Position numbers and translations under genes: made by a program. From an uncultured Trueperaceae bacterium (GTDB lineage: Bacteria > Deinococcota > Deinococci > Deinococcales > Trueperaceae), in the NCBI GenBank assembly GCA_937907415.1, contig CALCHY010000369.1, positions 67,645 through 131,644 on the forward strand: 64,000 nt of DNA, read 5' to 3'. Positions 7,451-15,875 of this stretch are shown here, piece after piece; position 1 is the first letter of the stretch; every line of letters starts with the position of its first letter. Below the pieces are notes generated by a model that saw only the letters and a program-made list of their open reading frames with translations, did no database searches and was not told where the DNA came from.

Positions 7451-9410
7451 CCTTGCCCCCTTCCCGGCCGTCCGCGTTCTCACCACGTACGCGCTTCAGG
7501 CCGCGCACCTCCTCGGCGCTCGGGTAACTGATGCGCCGGTGGAGGATCGCCGTGAGCATGCGTTGGAACGTGGCGGCTATGACCTCTAAGTCGTTGAGTG
7601 TCAGGGGCGTCCCGTCGAGCTGGCCGTCCTGCTGGCGTTGCTTGATGAGGCGGTCGATGAGCGACCGGATGCTCGTCGGCGTCGGGTCCGATAGCGTGCG
7701 TGAAGCCGACTCGACGGCGTCTGCGAGCATGAGGATGCCGGTCTCCTTCGAGCGCGGCTTCGGCCCTGGGTAGCGGAAGTTGAGCTCTTCGACCTGGCCC
7801 TCGTCGAGCGCGCGCTTATAGAAGTAGCTGAGGACGGTGGTGCCGTGGTGCTCGGCGACGAACGGCACTAGTTCCTCAGGGAGCCGGTTCTCGTGGAGGA
7901 GCTCGACGCCGTCGCGCACGTGGCTCGTGATGATCAGGTAGGAGAGGTGCGGGCTGATGCGGTCGTGCGGGTTATCGCCGGAGAACTGGTTCTCGACGAA
8001 GAAGCTCGGCCGCTTGATCTTGCCAACGTCGTGGTAAAGCGCCCCAACGCGGGCTAGGAGCGGGTTGCCGCCGACGGCCTTGGTGGCCTGGTCCACCAGG
8101 TTGGAGATGATGAGGCTGTGCTGGTAGGTGCCTGGCGCCTCCGTGATGAGGCGCTGCATCAGAGGGTGGCCAGGGCTGGAGAGCTCGGTAAGGCGGAAGT
8201 CGGTGAGGAAGCCGAAGCCGCCCTCTGCGATCGGCAGGAGCGCGAGCGCAAGCACCCCAGCTAGCACCCCACCGGCCGTGAGGAGCATGGCGCCACTTGC
8301 CATCGCCGCCGTCGTCATGCCGCCGCCAACGAGCACCAACGCAACGAGCGTGAGGCCCGCGACCAAGCCGCCGACGGCTCCTGCCAGGAGGAGGCTCAAA
8401 CGGTTGCCGACCTTGCGCATCATCGTGGCGGCCAGCGCCCCGCCGACGAGCGTTGCCGCAACCGCGAAGAGTGCGGCGGTGGGGGTGAGCAGGCCAACGG
8501 CCAGGGCCATCCACGCGGCCCACGGAAGGGCGACGCGCGGCCCGAGCAGCGCGGCTACCACGAGCGGCACTAGGAGCGCGAACAGGAAGTTGGGCGAGAC
8601 GTCGACTGCCAGGCGTTGCAGTGCGAGGGTGCCGAGGCTGAGCGCCACGAGGAACGCGACCTTGCGGAAGGTCATGCCCTCGAAGAGCATGCCGCGCGCG
8701 AACAGCAGAGGCGCGATCAGCATGAGGGTGAGGAGCACGACGCCTACGACTATCCACGCGGTCTGCGACGCTGCCTCGACGCGGGCGCTGTAGAGCCCGA
8801 GCGAGTCGAGGACGCGCAGTTGATCTTCAGTTAGCGGCTCTCCGGCTTGCACGAGGACCTGACCGGACTCGAGTGACTGCATGACGGGCGCAACTGCGGC
8901 GGCGGCGGCGTCTCGCGCGACCTGCGTGAGGCGGTCGTTGGGCACGGAGTTGGCCGCGAGGCGCCTCTCGAGCACGAGCCGCGTCTCGCGCTGGCGGTCA
9001 GGTGGCGCGAGGTTCGTTGCCTCCTGAATGAACGCTGGGAGCTCGCTTGCCCGCACGCCGCTTGGCGATTGGTAACGGCTGATCACCTCGTCGACGACCG
9101 GCGCAGGCAGCCCTGAGGTAGTTATCGCTGCGAGCACGAGCGTCGTGACCTGCAGGTCAGAGGTGTAAACGGGTTCGATCTGTGCGCGCGCCGACTGCCT
9201 CTCGCGCTGAGTGGCGATCATGTCTACGACTTGTGTGTCTACGGGTGCGATGAAGGTCTGCGGGCTGGCTTGCCCGATGCGTAGTGGCGTGCGTTGCCGC
9301 GTGCCGTAGACGCTGTAGAGGATGAGGCCGAACACGGCCGCTGCGAGGAGGGCAAGCACCCAGTAGCGGGCTACGCCGCCGCTCGCTATGCGTCTAGGCG
9401 TTCCGCTCAT
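7401..9410 (-). CDS. pgpH: 7TM-HD phosphohydrolase, PgpH-type cyclic-di-AMP phosphodiesterase
   Basis: A 669-residue membrane protein. It has an N-terminal membrane segment, an extracytoplasmic 7TMR-HDED region (about 40-250), seven membrane segments (about 255-450) and a cytoplasmic HD domain with GALYHDVGKIKRP and the downstream AEHHGTT motif. PgpH proteins hydrolyse cyclic-di-AMP. The C-terminal 30 residues are glycine- and arginine-rich and overlap ybeY, so they are probably a dispensable tail. The start overlaps the phoH stop by 17 nt. Confidence 0.9.
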   Translation of the reverse strand: MSGTPRRIASGGVARYWVLALLAAAVFGLILYSVYGTRQRTPLRIGQASPQTFIAPVDTQVVDMIATQRERQSARAQIEPVYTSDLQVTTLVLAAITTSGLPAPVVDEVISRYQSPSGVRASELPAFIQEATNLAPPDRQRETRLVLERRLAANSVPNDRLTQVARDAAAAAVAPVMQSLESGQVLVQAGEPLTEDQLRVLDSLGLYSARVEAASQTAWIVVGVVLLTLMLIAPLLFARGMLFEGMTFRKVAFLVALSLGTLALQRLAVDVSPNFLFALLVPLVVAALLGPRVALPWAAWMALAVGLLTPTAALFAVAATLVGGALAATMMRKVGNRLSLLLAGAVGGLVAGLTLVALVLVGGGMTTAAMASGAMLLTAGGVLAGVLALALLPIAEGGFGFLTDFRLTELSSPGHPLMQRLITEAPGTYQHSLIISNLVDQATKAVGGNPLLARVGALYHDVGKIKRPSFFVENQFSGDNPHDRISPHLSYLIITSHVRDGVELLHENRLPEELVPFVAEHHGTTVLSYFYKRALDEGQVEELNFRYPGPKPRSKETGILMLADAVESASRTLSDPTPTSIRSLIDRLIKQRQQDGQLDGTPLTLNDLEVIAATFQRMLTAILHRRISYPSAEEVRGLKRVRGENADGREGGKGGPGRGIGRDRTLPSN

Positions 9411-10374
9411 ACGCTAGGACAATCTCTGCCACCAGGGGGTGACGCACGACGTCGGCTTTGCTGAACTCTTGGAACTCGATGCCGTCTATGCCCTGCAGGA
9501 TGGCGCGCGCGGTAGTCAGACCGCTCTGTATGGTCGTCGGGAGGTCGGTCTGGGTGGTGTCTCCCGTAACGACGACCTTGCTGTTGAAACCCATGCGCGT
9601 GAGGAACATCTTCATCTGCTCAGGGGTAGTGTTCTGGGCCTCGTCGAGGATGATGAAAGCGTCGTTCAGGGTGCGACCGCGCATGAACGCCAGTGGCGCG
9701 ACCTCGATGGTGCCCTGTTCGAGGAGGCGCTCGACCTTGTCCGCTGGGAGCATGTCGTGCAGCGCGTCGTAGAGAGGCCGCAGGTACGGGTCTATCTTGG
9801 CCTGCAGGTCGCCAGGCAGGAAGCCGAGGCGCTCTCCGGCCTCGACGGCCGGGCGCGTGAGGATGATGCGCTTCACGCGGTTCGCCATCAGGCTCTCGAC
9901 CGCCATCGCGACCGCCAGGTACGTCTTGCCAGTCCCGGCGGGGCCCAAGCCGAACGTGATGGGGCTGCTCGCGATGGCGTTGACGTAACGCCGTTGTCCG
10001 GCTGTCTTTGGGCGCGTCCTGCCCGGGAGCCGCGCTTCCGTTGCGCCGGTAGCTGGGGCAGTGCGCGGCGCGGGGGCGTCTAGCGTCTCCACGGCGCCGT
10101 CGACGCCGCCTTCTAGTTCGGCCTCGTACCCGGCGCTAAGGTCTCCGAAGGTGATCTCGGCGAGGCTCACCTCGCCACCTTGCCTGATGGTCGACAGCAA
10201 GTTACGGAACGCCCTCTCGGCGGCCGCGACTTCGGCGGGCTCGCCGCTCAACCGCAGTTCGTCGCCGCGCGCAACGACCTTGGCGCGCAGGCGGGTCCGC
10301 ATCAGTTTCAGGTTCTCGTCGTTGTGGCCGTACAAGGACAGTGCCTCGGCCGGGCTACGCAGCTTGAGCGTCAT
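9394..10374 (-). CDS. phoH: PhoH-like ATPase
   Basis: A 326-residue PhoH-family ATPase with a Walker A motif GPAGTGKT (144-151) and a Walker B motif IILDEAQNTT (241-250). The N-terminal 60 residues look like a KH-type nucleic-acid-binding module. PhoH proteins are linked to RNA processing and often partner with YbeY, which is in the same operon here. The ATG overlaps the stop of the upstream membrane protein as ATGA. Confidence 0.94.
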   Translation of the reverse strand: MTLKLRSPAEALSLYGHNDENLKLMRTRLRAKVVARGDELRLSGEPAEVAAAERAFRNLLSTIRQGGEVSLAEITFGDLSAGYEAELEGGVDGAVETLDAPAPRTAPATGATEARLPGRTRPKTAGQRRYVNAIASSPITFGLGPAGTGKTYLAVAMAVESLMANRVKRIILTRPAVEAGERLGFLPGDLQAKIDPYLRPLYDALHDMLPADKVERLLEQGTIEVAPLAFMRGRTLNDAFIILDEAQNTTPEQMKMFLTRMGFNSKVVVTGDTTQTDLPTTIQSGLTTARAILQGIDGIEFQEFSKADVVRHPLVAEIVLAYERNA

Positions 10375-11171
10375 TGACGTCGCGATGTCGTCCTCCTGGA
10401 CCGCTTCAAGGCGGCCGGTTCCGAGAGAATCTCGTGCCAGATCATGCCGCGCAAGATGTCGTCTCGACCCGTCCTCAGGAGCTTGGGCCCCTCAGGCGTG
10501 GGCGCGCCCATTCTAGCCGCTACTGCCTGGCCGCGCCGTCGCGGGGTCACGGTAGCGACGTCTGGGTCTTCTGGTTGGCGGCTCCTGCCGCCAAGGCGCG
10601 TCACCCTTAGAGGCTCCGCTGCGGCGAGTGGGCTGCTCATCATGCCCTCGCGGCCCATGCTGGCGGGCGCGGGCACGCCACTGACGAGGCCGCCACCGAA
10701 CGGGTCGCTAGTAACGAGCCCACCGCCGCTGGCGCTGGCCGAGCTTGTGCGCCCGGACACTAGCGATCCGCTCGTGCGCTCAGGCGCAAGGGTGGTAGTC
10801 GAGCGCGCTTGAGGCATGCCGCTGGTAGAGCGACGCTGCTCGGGTGGCGTGGCACTGCCGCCAGACTCCCGGACTTCCGCCTCCGCTACGCGGCGCTGAA
10901 CTTCGGCTAGGATCTCGCGCCACGAGCCGGGCTCTGCCTGCCGCGCGTCGGCCATGACCGGACCTCCGGGACGCGGCCCTCCGCTCGCAGCCGGCGCTCC
11001 CGAACCTGCCGCGCCTGAGTCGGGCGCCCCCGGCCTTGGTGAGGACGTAGGGGCGCCGCCAGCGGGCGGCCCCCCTCGCGACTGCGGCTTGTTCTTCTTC
11101 GAGAACAGCGGGACGACGACGAAGAAGATGAAGAAGACCAGCCCAAGGATTTCCTCGAAGCCGATGTTCAC
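10371..11171 (-). CDS. Membrane-anchored low-complexity protein, unknown function
   Basis: A 266-residue protein I cannot assign. Residues 2-24 form one membrane segment ([16 protein letters not shown]) followed by the basic patch SKKNKPQSR, so the bulk should be cytoplasmic. Residues 30-200 are rich in Pro, Gly, Ser and Ala and probably disordered. The last 35 residues are more ordered ([16 protein letters not shown]) and may be a docking motif. It overlaps floA and phoH by ATGA at both ends. Position suggests a link between the FloA membrane domain and the PhoH/YbeY RNA module, which is inference only. Confidence 0.7.
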   Translation of the reverse strand: MNIGFEEILGLVFFIFFVVVPLFSKKNKPQSRGGPPAGGAPTSSPRPGAPDSGAAGSGAPAASGGPRPGGPVMADARQAEPGSWREILAEVQRRVAEAEVRESGGSATPPEQRRSTSGMPQARSTTTLAPERTSGSLVSGRTSSASASGGGLVTSDPFGGGLVSGVPAPASMGREGMMSSPLAAAEPLRVTRLGGRSRQPEDPDVATVTPRRRGQAVAARMGAPTPEGPKLLRTGRDDILRGMIWHEILSEPAALKRSRRTTSRRQ

Positions 11172-12148
11172 CCTTTGTCGCTGCCCTCCCCGGCCGCATG
11201 CCCGATGTTGCCGCGCATGGCCGTGTCCGACTGGATGTTCTGCAGGGAGTAGTAGTCCATGACGCCCAAGTTGCCCTCACGGAAGGCCTGCGCGATGGCC
11301 TGCGGCACTTCGGCCTCTGCCTCGACGACCTTGGCGCGCATGGCCTCGACGTGAGCGCGGTTCTCCTGCTCGGCCGCCACGGCCATGGCCCTGCGCTCTT
11401 CCGCCTTGGCCTGCGCCACGCGCTTGTCGGCCTCCGCCTGGTCGGTCTGCAGCTGAGCACCGATGTTGCGCCCAACGTTCACGTCAGCGATGTCGATCGA
11501 GAGGATCTCGAAGGCCGTGCCGGAGTCGAGGCCCTTCGCGAGCACCGTCTTGGAGATGATGTCTGGGTTCTCGAGCGTGTGCTTGTGGCTGTTCGTCGAG
11601 CCGATGGAGGAGACGATGCCCTCACCCACGCGGGCGATGATCGTCTCTTCACCAGCGCCACCGACGAGGCGCTCGAGGTTGGCGCGCACGGTGATGCGGG
11701 CAGTGGCGATGAGTTCGATGCCGTCCTTGGCAACGGCGCTGACGTTCGGGGTCTGGATGACGCGCGGGTTGACGGAGACCTTGACGGCGTCGAGTACGTC
11801 GCGACCGGCCAGGTCGATGGCCGCCGCGCGGTCGAACGGCAACGCGATGCGGGCCTTGTCGGCCGCGATCAGCGCGTCAACCACACGGTTGACGTTCCCG
11901 CCGGCTAGGAAGTGTGCCTCTAGCTGGTTCTGGTTCACCTCGATGCCGGCCTTGTCCGCCTTGATCAGCGGCAAGATGATCTGGTTCGGCGGCACGCGCC
12001 GCAGGCGCATGGCGAGCAGGGAGAAGAGCGAAACCTTGACCCCTGCCGCTACTGCTGAGATCCACAGGCCGACGGGGATGTAGTTGAAGAGGATGATGAA
12101 GAAGAGGACTACTGCCCCGGCGAGGATCAGTAACGGGATATCCAACAT
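11168..12148 (-). CDS. floA: Flotillin-like protein FloA (UPF0365)
   Basis: A 326-residue SPFH-family scaffold of membrane microdomains. An N-terminal hairpin membrane region (residues 3-50) is followed by the family core and a long coiled-coil tail rich in Ala, Glu, Lys and Gln ([20 protein letters not shown]). The length matches Bacillus FloA/YqfA. Its ATG follows directly on the nfeD TAG with no gap. Pairing with an NfeD protein is the standard arrangement. Confidence 0.94.
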   Translation of the reverse strand: MLDIPLLILAGAVVLFFIILFNYIPVGLWISAVAAGVKVSLFSLLAMRLRRVPPNQIILPLIKADKAGIEVNQNQLEAHFLAGGNVNRVVDALIAADKARIALPFDRAAAIDLAGRDVLDAVKVSVNPRVIQTPNVSAVAKDGIELIATARITVRANLERLVGGAGEETIIARVGEGIVSSIGSTNSHKHTLENPDIISKTVLAKGLDSGTAFEILSIDIADVNVGRNIGAQLQTDQAEADKRVAQAKAEERRAMAVAAEQENRAHVEAMRAKVVEAEAEVPQAIAQAFREGNLGVMDYYSLQNIQSDTAMRGNIGHAAGEGSDKG

Positions 12149-13537
12149 CTATGACTCCTTGTCGCCCGACTGTTCGGGCGGCGTTCCCGGTGTTCCGGGC
12201 GTGCGCGCGTCGACCGCGCGAACGGTAATGCGGTTGCCTTCTACTCTCAAGACGCGAAGGGTCGCGCCCGCGTTGACGAAATCGCCTTCGCTGACGACGT
12301 CGACTCTGTCGGTGCCGAAGCGCGCGACGCCCGCCGGCCTTAGGTCGGAAAGGGCGAGGCCTTCCTGACCAACGAGGTCCTTGCGGTCACCCCCGAACGT
12401 GAGGCTGCCGCCATCCGGGGTAGCGATGCGGGCAGTCAGCCGGAAGGCGGCGGCTAGGCGACTGTTCGGCAGTAGCCATAGGAGCACCCCGAGCAACACC
12501 CCGCCGAAGAGGACGGAGTAGCCGAGCACCGGAATGACGCCCTCCTCGAAGATGCGGATGAGCGCCACGATGATCGCGGCAACGCCGAGAACCCCGGCCA
12601 CCCCGAAGCCCGGTAGGAGGAAGACCTCGACGGCCAACAACACGATGCCGACGACGAGGATGGCCACGTCCAGCAAGCCGAGCGGGTTAGCGAAATAGGC
12701 GGCCGCCGCGAACACGGCAAGTGAGATCAGGCCGATGGCGCCTGGGATGCCGAAGCCTGGCGTGAAGGCCTCGATGAGGAGACCGCCGATGCCGAGCACG
12801 ATCAGGGCGGCGGCCACCAGGGGCTGGGAGAGGATGGACGCCAAGCGCTCGGCCAAACCAGGCTCGAGCGTGACAGTCTTGGCGCCGGCGAACCCGAAGG
12901 CAGCGAGGGCGGCGTCGAGCGTAGGCGCCTCGACGTCGGCGATGCCGTGCTCGACCGCCTGGCGCGAGGTGAGGGTCACGAGTTCAGCTGCGGTAGACAA
13001 GCCGGGGATCTCGACCTTGGGGTCGACCATGCCCTCGGCTACGGTGGCGTTGCGGCCACGCGCTTCCGCCACGCTGCGGAACTCGCCGCGCAAGGCGGAG
13101 GAGAACTTCTCGTCGACGGCCTGGATGCCAGTAGGGGTCGAGAGGATGGGCAGCGCAGCTCCGATGCTCGCGCCGGGCAACATGGCGAGGTGCTCTGCGC
13201 TCATGGCGATCAAGGCCCCCGCGCTGAAGGCGTTCTGGACTACCGCGATCGTCGGGACGGTGGTGTCGTGGAGGATGATGCCAACGATGTCCTGCATGGC
13301 GTTGACGGCGCCGCCAGGAGTGTCGAGGTAGAAGACGAGCGCCAACGGCTGCTCGTCGGCCGCAAGGCGCACGCGGTTGCGGACGAACGCCGTGGTTGCG
13401 CTGTTGATCTGGGAGTCGATCGGGACCACCCAGACCTCGTTGGTGGCCGCGGTGGCGGGCGCAGCGAGCAGGAGGCTCACTAGCAACGCCGCGACTATTC
13501 GAACCACGTTCGAGGCGCGAGTAAACTTCAGCTTCAC
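12149..13537 (-). CDS. nfeD: NfeD-like membrane serine protease (long form)
   Basis: A 462-residue protein. A signal peptide ending PATAATN leads to a ClpP/SppA-like serine protease domain (about 30-215) with FYLDTPGGAVNAM and the nucleophile region NAFSAGALIAMSAEH. Four or five membrane segments follow (about 230-350), then a C-terminal OB-fold NfeD domain (about 370-455). Long NfeD proteins cleave membrane substrates such as stomatin homologues; here the FloA partner is next. The GTG at 13537 has TATCGT 7 nt before it and no Shine-Dalgarno, so the eight-gene operon seems to start with a leaderless mRNA. Confidence 0.92.
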   Translation of the reverse strand: MKLKFTRASNVVRIVAALLVSLLLAAPATAATNEVWVVPIDSQINSATTAFVRNRVRLAADEQPLALVFYLDTPGGAVNAMQDIVGIILHDTTVPTIAVVQNAFSAGALIAMSAEHLAMLPGASIGAALPILSTPTGIQAVDEKFSSALRGEFRSVAEARGRNATVAEGMVDPKVEIPGLSTAAELVTLTSRQAVEHGIADVEAPTLDAALAAFGFAGAKTVTLEPGLAERLASILSQPLVAAALIVLGIGGLLIEAFTPGFGIPGAIGLISLAVFAAAAYFANPLGLLDVAILVVGIVLLAVEVFLLPGFGVAGVLGVAAIIVALIRIFEEGVIPVLGYSVLFGGVLLGVLLWLLPNSRLAAAFRLTARIATPDGGSLTFGGDRKDLVGQEGLALSDLRPAGVARFGTDRVDVVSEGDFVNAGATLRVLRVEGNRITVRAVDARTPGTPGTPPEQSGDKES

Positions 13538-13544
13538 GAGGTCG

Positions 13545-13550
13545 ACGATA
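13545..13550 (-). promoter_or_regulatory. -10 box for leaderless nfeD operon
   Basis: TATCGT, preceded by TGG (extended -10), ends 7 nt before the nfeD GTG. Confidence 0.6.
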
Positions 13551-13612
13551 CCACGCCGGAATGTCCGTTCCTAACGGCAAGGACGCGGTGCGAGAGCGCG
13601 GGCGCGAAAGTA

Positions 13613-13641
13613 GCGGCGCCACCTTATTCGGGTGGCGCCGC
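13613..13641 (-). terminator. Terminator hairpin of tRNA-Trp
   Basis: A perfect 11-bp stem (GCGGCGCCACC with GGTGGCGCCGC) and a 7-nt loop, starting 9 nt past the tRNA CCA end. The tail after the stem on the minus strand is only weakly T-rich (TACTTTCG). Confidence 0.7.
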
Positions 13642-13650
13642 TGCGCTTTG

Positions 13651-13726
<76 letters not shown>

Positions 13727-13766
13727 GGGCGTGCGCGGCCCTTGCCAGCGCCACGACCGAAGTAGA

Positions 13767-13795
13767 AGTATACCGGGCGACCCCGAGGACGTCCA
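13767..13795 (-). promoter_or_regulatory. Promoter of tRNA-Trp
   Basis: A -10 box TATACT (13767-13772) with a -35-like TGGACG (13790-13795) and a 17-nt spacer. Transcription would begin near 13760, about 34 nt before the mature tRNA. Confidence 0.65.
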
Positions 13796-13826
13796 GACGC
13801 CAGAGGCGCAGCCCGACCAGAGGGCA

Positions 13827-13851
13827 TGAGTAGCGCGCTTGAGTAGCGCGC
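13827..13851. repeat. Tandem 12-bp direct repeat upstream of the Fe-S carrier gene
   Basis: TGAGTAGCGCGC occurs at 13827-13838 and again at 13840-13851. With the -10 box at 13879 the repeats fall about 40 to 64 bases before the presumed transcription start, a typical activator position. Confidence 0.6.
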
Positions 13852-13878
13852 CACGCACGGTGCGGTGCCGCCGTGCGG

Positions 13879-13884
13879 TATCGT
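13879..13884 (+). promoter_or_regulatory. -10 box for the leaderless Fe-S carrier gene
   Basis: TATCGT ends 6 nt before the ATG at 13891, which is why that start was chosen over the in-frame GTG at 13873. Confidence 0.6.
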
Positions 13885-13890
13885 CGGCGC

Positions 13891-14289
13891 ATGCAGCAGT
13901 CGATGGTCGAACCGGAAAGCATGACCTTCACCCCCGCGGGGGCGGATAAAGCCGCTCAGCTCCTAAAGGGCAGCGGCAAGGAAGGCGCTGCCATCCGCGT
14001 CTTCGTTAAGTCTGGCGGTTGCAGCGGTTACCAGTACGGAATGCAGATCGACGACCGCCGCCTAGACGGCGACCGCGTCTTCGAGGTCGGCGACGTGCGG
14101 TTGGTCGTCGACGAACGTAGCTGGCCACTGCTCAGGGGCTCACAAGTCGATTACGTCGAGAACATGATGGGTGGCGGCTTCAACGTTAGCAACCCGAACG
14201 CTTCAAGTGAATGCGGCTGTGGTCATAGCTTCCGTACCGATGGCGCGGCGGCGCCCAGCGGCGAGGGTTCGTCCTCCTGCTCCTCCTGA
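13891..14289 (+). CDS. A-type iron-sulfur carrier (HesB/IscA/ErpA family)
   Basis: A 132-residue protein of the HesB/YadR/YfhF family, which delivers Fe-S clusters to apoproteins. The three ligand cysteines are Cys44 in GGCSGYQYG and Cys108/Cys110 in ECGCG, with the usual spacing. The C-terminal 20 residues (Ala/Ser/Gly, with an extra Cys130 in SSSCSS) extend beyond the family end. ATG at 13891 fits the -10 box; 13903 and 13921 are in-frame alternatives. No other isc or suf gene is near. Confidence 0.9.
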   Translation: MQQSMVEPESMTFTPAGADKAAQLLKGSGKEGAAIRVFVKSGGCSGYQYGMQIDDRRLDGDRVFEVGDVRLVVDERSWPLLRGSQVDYVENMMGGGFNVSNPNASSECGCGHSFRTDGAAAPSGEGSSSCSS

Positions 14290-14340
14290 ACCACTAGCCC
14301 ACGCCCGACTGGCCGTGGCTTGCGGACAACGACTCCAAAA

Positions 14341-14376
14341 GGTGCGCCCCGGACTTCACGCGTCCGGGGCGCATCC
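14341..14376. terminator. Bidirectional terminator between Fe-S carrier and gcvPB
   Basis: A GC-rich stem of 11 bp plus flanking pairs (GTGCGCCCCGGA with TCCGGGGCGCAT) and a 9-nt loop. It is followed by TTT on the plus strand and TTTT on the minus strand, and sits between two convergent genes. Confidence 0.8.
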
Positions 14377-14393
14377 TTTGCTTGGGGCCGAAC

Positions 14394-15875
14394 TTAGTTG
14401 CCCGCGAAGTCGTACTTGAGCACTGGCTGCCTGGCGGCCCGCACTTCATCCAGCCGGCGTACTGGGGTGTTGTAAGGCGCGCCCGCCAGGTAGTCGGGGT
14501 CGCTGACGCTGCGCTCCAAGATCTCTGCGAGCGTGTCGACGTAGTTGTCGAGCGCCTCGAGCGACTCGGTCTCGGTCGGCTCCACCATCAGCGCTTCCTT
14601 GACGATTAGCGGGAAGTAGACGGTGGCGGGGTGCATGCCGTAATCGAGTTGCGCCTTGGCGATGTCGAGGGTGCGTAGGCCAGTTGGCGGCTGCGCGACG
14701 AACTCGTGCATGTTCACGCGGTCGAACGGGACGGTGAAGCCGAGCTCCTTGAACCTCGCGCGCAAGTAGTTGGCGTTGAGCACCGCGTAACCGCTCACCT
14801 CACGCAGGCCCTCGAGTCCTAGCGCCCGGATGTAGGTGTAGGCGCGCACGAGGTTGCCGAAGTTGCCGTAGAACGACCGCATGCGCCCGATGGACTGCGG
14901 GATGTCGCTCTGCAGGAAGAACTGCCCGTCCTGGCGGCGCTCCACGATGGGTGCAGGCAGGAACTTGGCCAGGTGCGCCTTGACGCCGACAGGGCCCGTG
15001 CCTGGGCCGCCGCCGCCGTGCGGGGTCGTGAAGGTCTTGTGCAAGTTGAGGTGCACGACGTCGAAGCCCATGTCGCCTGGGCGCACGCGCCCGACGATGG
15101 CGTTGAGGTTCGCACCGTCGTAGTACAGCTGCGCGCCTACCGCGTGAGCAGCTTCCTTGATCTCGAGGATGCGGCGCTCGAACAGCCCTAGGGTGTTCGG
15201 GTTCGTGAGCATGACGGCCGCTACCCGATCGTTGAGGCGCGCCTTGAACGCTTCAAGGTCCACCTCGCCATCCGGCCCGGTTGGCACCTCGACGACGTCG
15301 TAGCCTGCCATGGCGGCCGTTGCCGGGTTGGTGCCGTGGGCACCGTCGGGCACGAGAACGACGCGGCGCTGCTCACCCTCGCCCCGTGACCGGTGGTAGG
15401 CGCGGATCATGAGGATGCCAGCCAACTCACCGTGCGCGCCAGCTGCTGGTTGCAGGCTCACGGCGTCCATGCCCGTGATGGCGCCAAGGTCGTGCTGCAA
15501 GTTGTAGAGCAGCTCAAGGGCGCCCTGAACGGTCTCTGGCGCCTGGTACGGGTGGAGGTCCTGGAAGAGCTTCGCCGCTTCCTCGTTCACCTTAGGGTTG
15601 TACTTCATGGTGCAGCTGCCGAGTGGGTAGATGTTGGCGTCGATACTCATCTGCCTGTGGGCCAACTGCGTGTAGTGCCTAACCAAGTCGAGTTCGCTGA
15701 CCTCTGGCAGGCGCGGCGCTTCCTTGCGCAGGTTCTCGGCGCCGAGGACCGCCGCCGCATCGAACTCCGCGGGGGTGGGCGGTTGTGAGGCACGGCGCCC
15801 GGGCCGCGAGCGCTCGAACACTAGCGGCAACTGCTGGTGGAGGGGCACGGGGGAGGCTTTACGAGCGTCAGACAT
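14394..15875 (-). CDS. gcvPB: Glycine dehydrogenase (decarboxylating) subunit 2
   Basis: A 493-residue PLP subunit of the P-protein of the glycine cleavage system. The PLP lysine lies in HLNLHKTFTTPHGGGG and the tail matches other GcvPB proteins. ATG at 15875 has AGAGG about 10 nt upstream; a TTG two codons earlier is possible. The start overlaps the gcvPA stop by 8 nt, fitting the two-subunit P-protein. It is the last gene of the gcv operon. Confidence 0.96.
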   Translation of the reverse strand: MSDARKASPVPLHQQLPLVFERSRPGRRASQPPTPAEFDAAAVLGAENLRKEAPRLPEVSELDLVRHYTQLAHRQMSIDANIYPLGSCTMKYNPKVNEEAAKLFQDLHPYQAPETVQGALELLYNLQHDLGAITGMDAVSLQPAAGAHGELAGILMIRAYHRSRGEGEQRRVVLVPDGAHGTNPATAAMAGYDVVEVPTGPDGEVDLEAFKARLNDRVAAVMLTNPNTLGLFERRILEIKEAAHAVGAQLYYDGANLNAIVGRVRPGDMGFDVVHLNLHKTFTTPHGGGGPGTGPVGVKAHLAKFLPAPIVERRQDGQFFLQSDIPQSIGRMRSFYGNFGNLVRAYTYIRALGLEGLREVSGYAVLNANYLRARFKELGFTVPFDRVNMHEFVAQPPTGLRTLDIAKAQLDYGMHPATVYFPLIVKEALMVEPTETESLEALDNYVDTLAEILERSVSDPDYLAGAPYNTPVRRLDEVRAARQPVLKYDFAGN

